A stretch of 6,180 bases of DNA, from the NCBI GenBank assembly GCA_021802595.1, contig JAJZRT010000243.1, positions 1-6,180 of the forward strand. Direction: 5' to 3'. This document shows positions 5,126-6,180 of this stretch, one piece after another. Position 1 is the first letter of the stretch. Every line of letters starts with the position of its first letter. The translations under genes were made by a program, and so were the position numbers. This DNA comes from Pseudomonadota bacterium (GTDB taxonomy: Bacteria > Pseudomonadota > Gammaproteobacteria > Burkholderiales > Thiobacillaceae). Under the pieces are notes generated by a model that worked only from the letters and a program-made list of their open reading frames with translations, was not told the origin of the DNA and did no database searches.

Positions 5126-5384
5126 TAATCAGCAATTCCACCTCGACCCCTTGGCGCCGCGCCTCTGGTGAAGGCGGCCGGTATGCGACGAGGTACTCCT
5201 GGCGATTGAATTTGAACTTGTAGACCCAGATGCCAGCCAGGTCGCCCACTTTAGCCTCCCCGATGTCCGGGTTCTTGCAGATCTCTTCGGCGGCATCCTC
5301 GATCGCAAGCTGCAGAGGCTTATGCGCCTTCTTCACGAACTTGCTGAACGGTGGCTTGTAGTTCGGCTTCATCGCCATGACTCC

Positions 5385-5415
5385 ATTATTAATCAAATTT
5401 GAGCAAATAACAAAT
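5385..5415 (-). promoter_or_regulatory. Possible toxin-antitoxin promoter and operator
   Basis: On the minus strand TTGTTA, a 17-bp spacer and AATAAT (5385-5390) form a plausible sigma-70 promoter (4/6 and 5/6). The spacer contains the dyad ATTTG-CT-CAAAT (5397-5408), a natural place for an antitoxin repressor to bind. The start point would fall close to the ATG at 5378, leaving almost no leader, so an upstream promoter in the resolvase gene is an alternative. Confidence 0.35.
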
Positions 5416-5419
5416 CATT

Positions 5420-5992
5420 TCAAGCAGGAGCAACAGCACCGACGTGCTTGTAGATCGTTGTCCTGGAGACGCCATAGCGCTTGGCTACGTCGGCCACCTG
5501 GATGTCAGGATCGCGGAGCAGCGCCTTGATCTCGCGGATCTGCTTCGCATCGAGCGCCGGCTTGCGGCCGCCCTTACGGCCGCGAGCTCTCGCTGCGGCG
5601 AGGCCTGCCCGGGTGCGCTCACGGATCAGGTTCCGTTCGAACTCGGCGAGCGCTGCAAAGACGTGGAACTGCAGCTTGCCGCTGGCGCTTCCCGTCTCGA
5701 TCTTCTCCTGCAGCGACTCGAAGCCGATGCCGCGGTGCTCGAGCTCGGCGACAATCTTCACCAGGTCGGAGAGGGATCGGCCAAGACGATCCAGTCGCCA
5801 GACAACCAGGGTGTCGCCGGCGCGTAGTGCTCGCAGGCAGTGCTCGAGCTCGGGCCTGGTGGAACTCTTCCCGCTTGCGGTTTCCTCGTAGATCGAGCTA
5901 CAGCCGGCCCGGGTTAGGGCATCACGCTGTAGATCCAGGTTCTGATCGTCGGTCGAGACACGGGCATAGCCGATTCGATGATTTGGAGACAT
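5420..5992 (-). CDS. Serine recombinase (resolvase/invertase family)
   Basis: A complete 190-residue small serine recombinase of the normal length for the Tn3-resolvase/Hin group. The catalytic domain starts RIGYARVSTDDQ, with Ser13 as the nucleophile and Arg11 beside it; the active-site motif WRLDRLGRS lies at 65-73. The long E-helix holds AALAEFERNLIRERTRAG, followed by the hinge ARARGRKGGRKP and a C-terminal helix-turn-helix (IQVADVAKRYGVSRTTIYKH). These enzymes recombine paired short sites, for plasmid dimer resolution, cointegrate resolution or inversion. Given the plasmid backbone and the 65 bp of upstream DNA with short dyads, multimer resolution is my reading. The start at 5992 puts the conserved RIGYARVST block at the expected place; no good ribosome binding site is visible. 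The gene is intact but its upstream res region is interrupted by a transposon end at 6058. Confidence 0.93.
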   Translation of the reverse strand: MSPNHRIGYARVSTDDQNLDLQRDALTRAGCSSIYEETASGKSSTRPELEHCLRALRAGDTLVVWRLDRLGRSLSDLVKIVAELEHRGIGFESLQEKIETGSASGKLQFHVFAALAEFERNLIRERTRAGLAAARARGRKGGRKPALDAKQIREIKALLRDPDIQVADVAKRYGVSRTTIYKHVGAVAPA

Positions 5993-6057
5993 TTACGAAA
6001 CGTAGAAAAACGGATGGATTGATGAACATCATAAGGGAAAAAAGCCGCCCAGTAGAG
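5993..6057. promoter_or_regulatory. Remnant of the resolvase res/promoter region
   Basis: These 65 bp lie between the resolvase start and the transposon terminus. They contain two short dyads: TACG-AAA-CGTA (5994-6004) and TGATG-AA-CATCA (6020-6031), candidate half-site pairs for resolvase. A full res site in this family is about 100-130 bp with three subsites, so part has probably been displaced beyond the transposon. The adjacent TAGAG (6053-6057) should be the 5-bp target duplication; the other copy is outside the window. Confidence 0.45.
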
Positions 6058-6082
6058 TGTCATTTTCAGAAGACGACTGCAC
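6058..6082. repeat. 25-bp terminal inverted repeat (IRi type)
   Basis: Starts TGTCA as all Tn5053-family ends do. The other end of the element is not in the window. Confidence 0.88.
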
Positions 6083-6086
6083 GGAA

Positions 6087-6105
6087 TATCAGGAGTCGGC
6101 TGCAC
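6087..6105. repeat. Second 19-bp transposase-binding repeat
   Basis: TATCAGGAGTCGGCTGCAC aligns with 6064-6082 of the terminal repeat with 15 of 19 identical bases, 23 bp away. The stop codon of the adjacent gene (6089-6091) lies inside it. Confidence 0.7.
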
Positions 6106-6180
6106 TGGTGGATTGCAGCGCGGTGTACAGGGCCGTCTTGCTCACCTTGAGCCGTGTAGCGGCCTCTCGGACATTAAGCC
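6089..6180 (-). CDS. C-terminal end of a serine recombinase (TniR-like), 5' part outside window
   Basis: Twenty-nine residues are visible before TGA at 6089-6091, starting LNVREAATRLKVSKTALYTA and ending LQSTSAADS. This is a helix-turn-helix of the kind that closes resolvases and invertases (compare the complete one at 5420-5992, VADVAKRYGVSRTTIYKH). Because it lies inside the transposon terminus, it is probably the element's own resolvase, TniR-like, reading outward. With only the last helices visible, another small HTH protein cannot be ruled out. Confidence 0.6.
   Translation of the reverse strand, partial: LNVREAATRLKVSKTALYTALQSTSAADS

Larger units (their letters stand above)
5094..5372 (-). 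pseudogene. RelE/ParE-family toxin, N-terminal part, disrupted by the insertion sequence
   Basis: RelE-type toxins are small ribosome-dependent mRNA interferases held inactive by a partner antitoxin. The fragment carries the N-terminal helices (PFSKFVKKAHKPLQLAIEDA), the segment KVGDLAGIWVYKFKFNRQEY, and the beta-strand EVELLIIDF. It then runs into the element, gaining the seven foreign residues GSAEYRV before TAA at 5094-5096. The missing C-terminus is found at 2748-2821. I chose the ATG at 5372 because GGAG lies 8 nt upstream; ATG 5378 and TTG 5396 are in-frame alternatives. The truncated product (92 residues including the foreign tail) lacks the C-terminal HENFY-LKRYLK element that usually holds residues needed for activity, so it is probably not toxic, although the native N-terminal 85 residues could still bind the antitoxin. 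It follows the resolvase gene by 47 bp. Confidence 0.88.
6058..6180. mobile_element. Left terminus of a Tn402/Tn5053-family transposon, continues past the window
   Basis: Bases 6058-6082 read TGTCATTTTCAGAAGACG then ACTGCAC, the 25-bp terminal repeat I recognise as IRi of Tn402 and class 1 integrons; read inward, the element extends to the right. An internal 19-bp repeat at 6087-6105 matches 6064-6082 at 15 of 19 positions, as expected of the multiple TniA-binding repeats at the ends of this family. The sequence beyond the first 25 bp is not the usual class 1 integron flank as I remember it, so this seems to be another member of the family. Confidence 0.87.

Noticed and set aside
5444..5891. 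Plus-strand frames of 127-136 codons
   Set aside because: They are antisense to a complete serine recombinase with all catalytic motifs.

Overview
This window looks like a stretch of a proteobacterial plasmid backbone, about 60% GC, most plausibly from a beta- or gamma-proteobacterium (Burkholderiales or Xanthomonadales type). The indications are an iteron origin with a DnaA box, a RepA of the 'replication initiator protein A' type, a plasmid-style toxin-antitoxin pair, a serine resolvase, and the end of a Tn402/Tn5053-family transposon. The host assignment is inference; nothing here fixes the species.

Layout. 1-513 (+) is the C-terminal part of a trimeric autotransporter adhesin (YadA type), cut by the window edge. 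514-932 has no credible gene but is dense in short perfect hairpins. 933-1335 is the replication origin: an AT-rich inverted-repeat block, a consensus DnaA box, and nine identical 17-bp iterons lying just 3' of repA. All genes from 1338 to 6180 are on the minus strand, so the reading order is right to left: end of a recombinase gene inside a Tn402/Tn5053-like terminus (6058 onward), serine resolvase (5420-5992), RelE-like toxin (broken), HTH antitoxin (2421-2744), repA (1338-2348).

The central result is a complete insertion sequence of 2296 bp at 2822-5117. It has 24-bp imperfect inverted ends (19/24) and a perfect 8-bp target duplication (GAAATCAA at 2814-2821 and 5118-5125). It lies inside the RelE-like toxin gene, and deleting the element plus one duplication restores one continuous toxin reading frame that ends 3 nt before the antitoxin start. 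The element encodes an ISL3-family transposase with an unusual C-terminal four-cysteine, HNH-like extension. Upstream, in the same operon with the junction TAAATG, it encodes a PP-loop / PAPS-reductase-like protein. An ISL3 element with a PP-loop gene translationally abutting its transposase is the best candidate for something undescribed.

The second mobile element starts at 6058 with the 25-bp terminal repeat I recognise from Tn402/class 1 integrons (IRi). It lies 65 bp upstream of the resolvase start codon, which matches the known preference of this family for resolvase res sites. The plasmid's resolution and toxin-antitoxin modules have therefore both been hit by mobile elements, while the origin, repA and the antitoxin remain intact.
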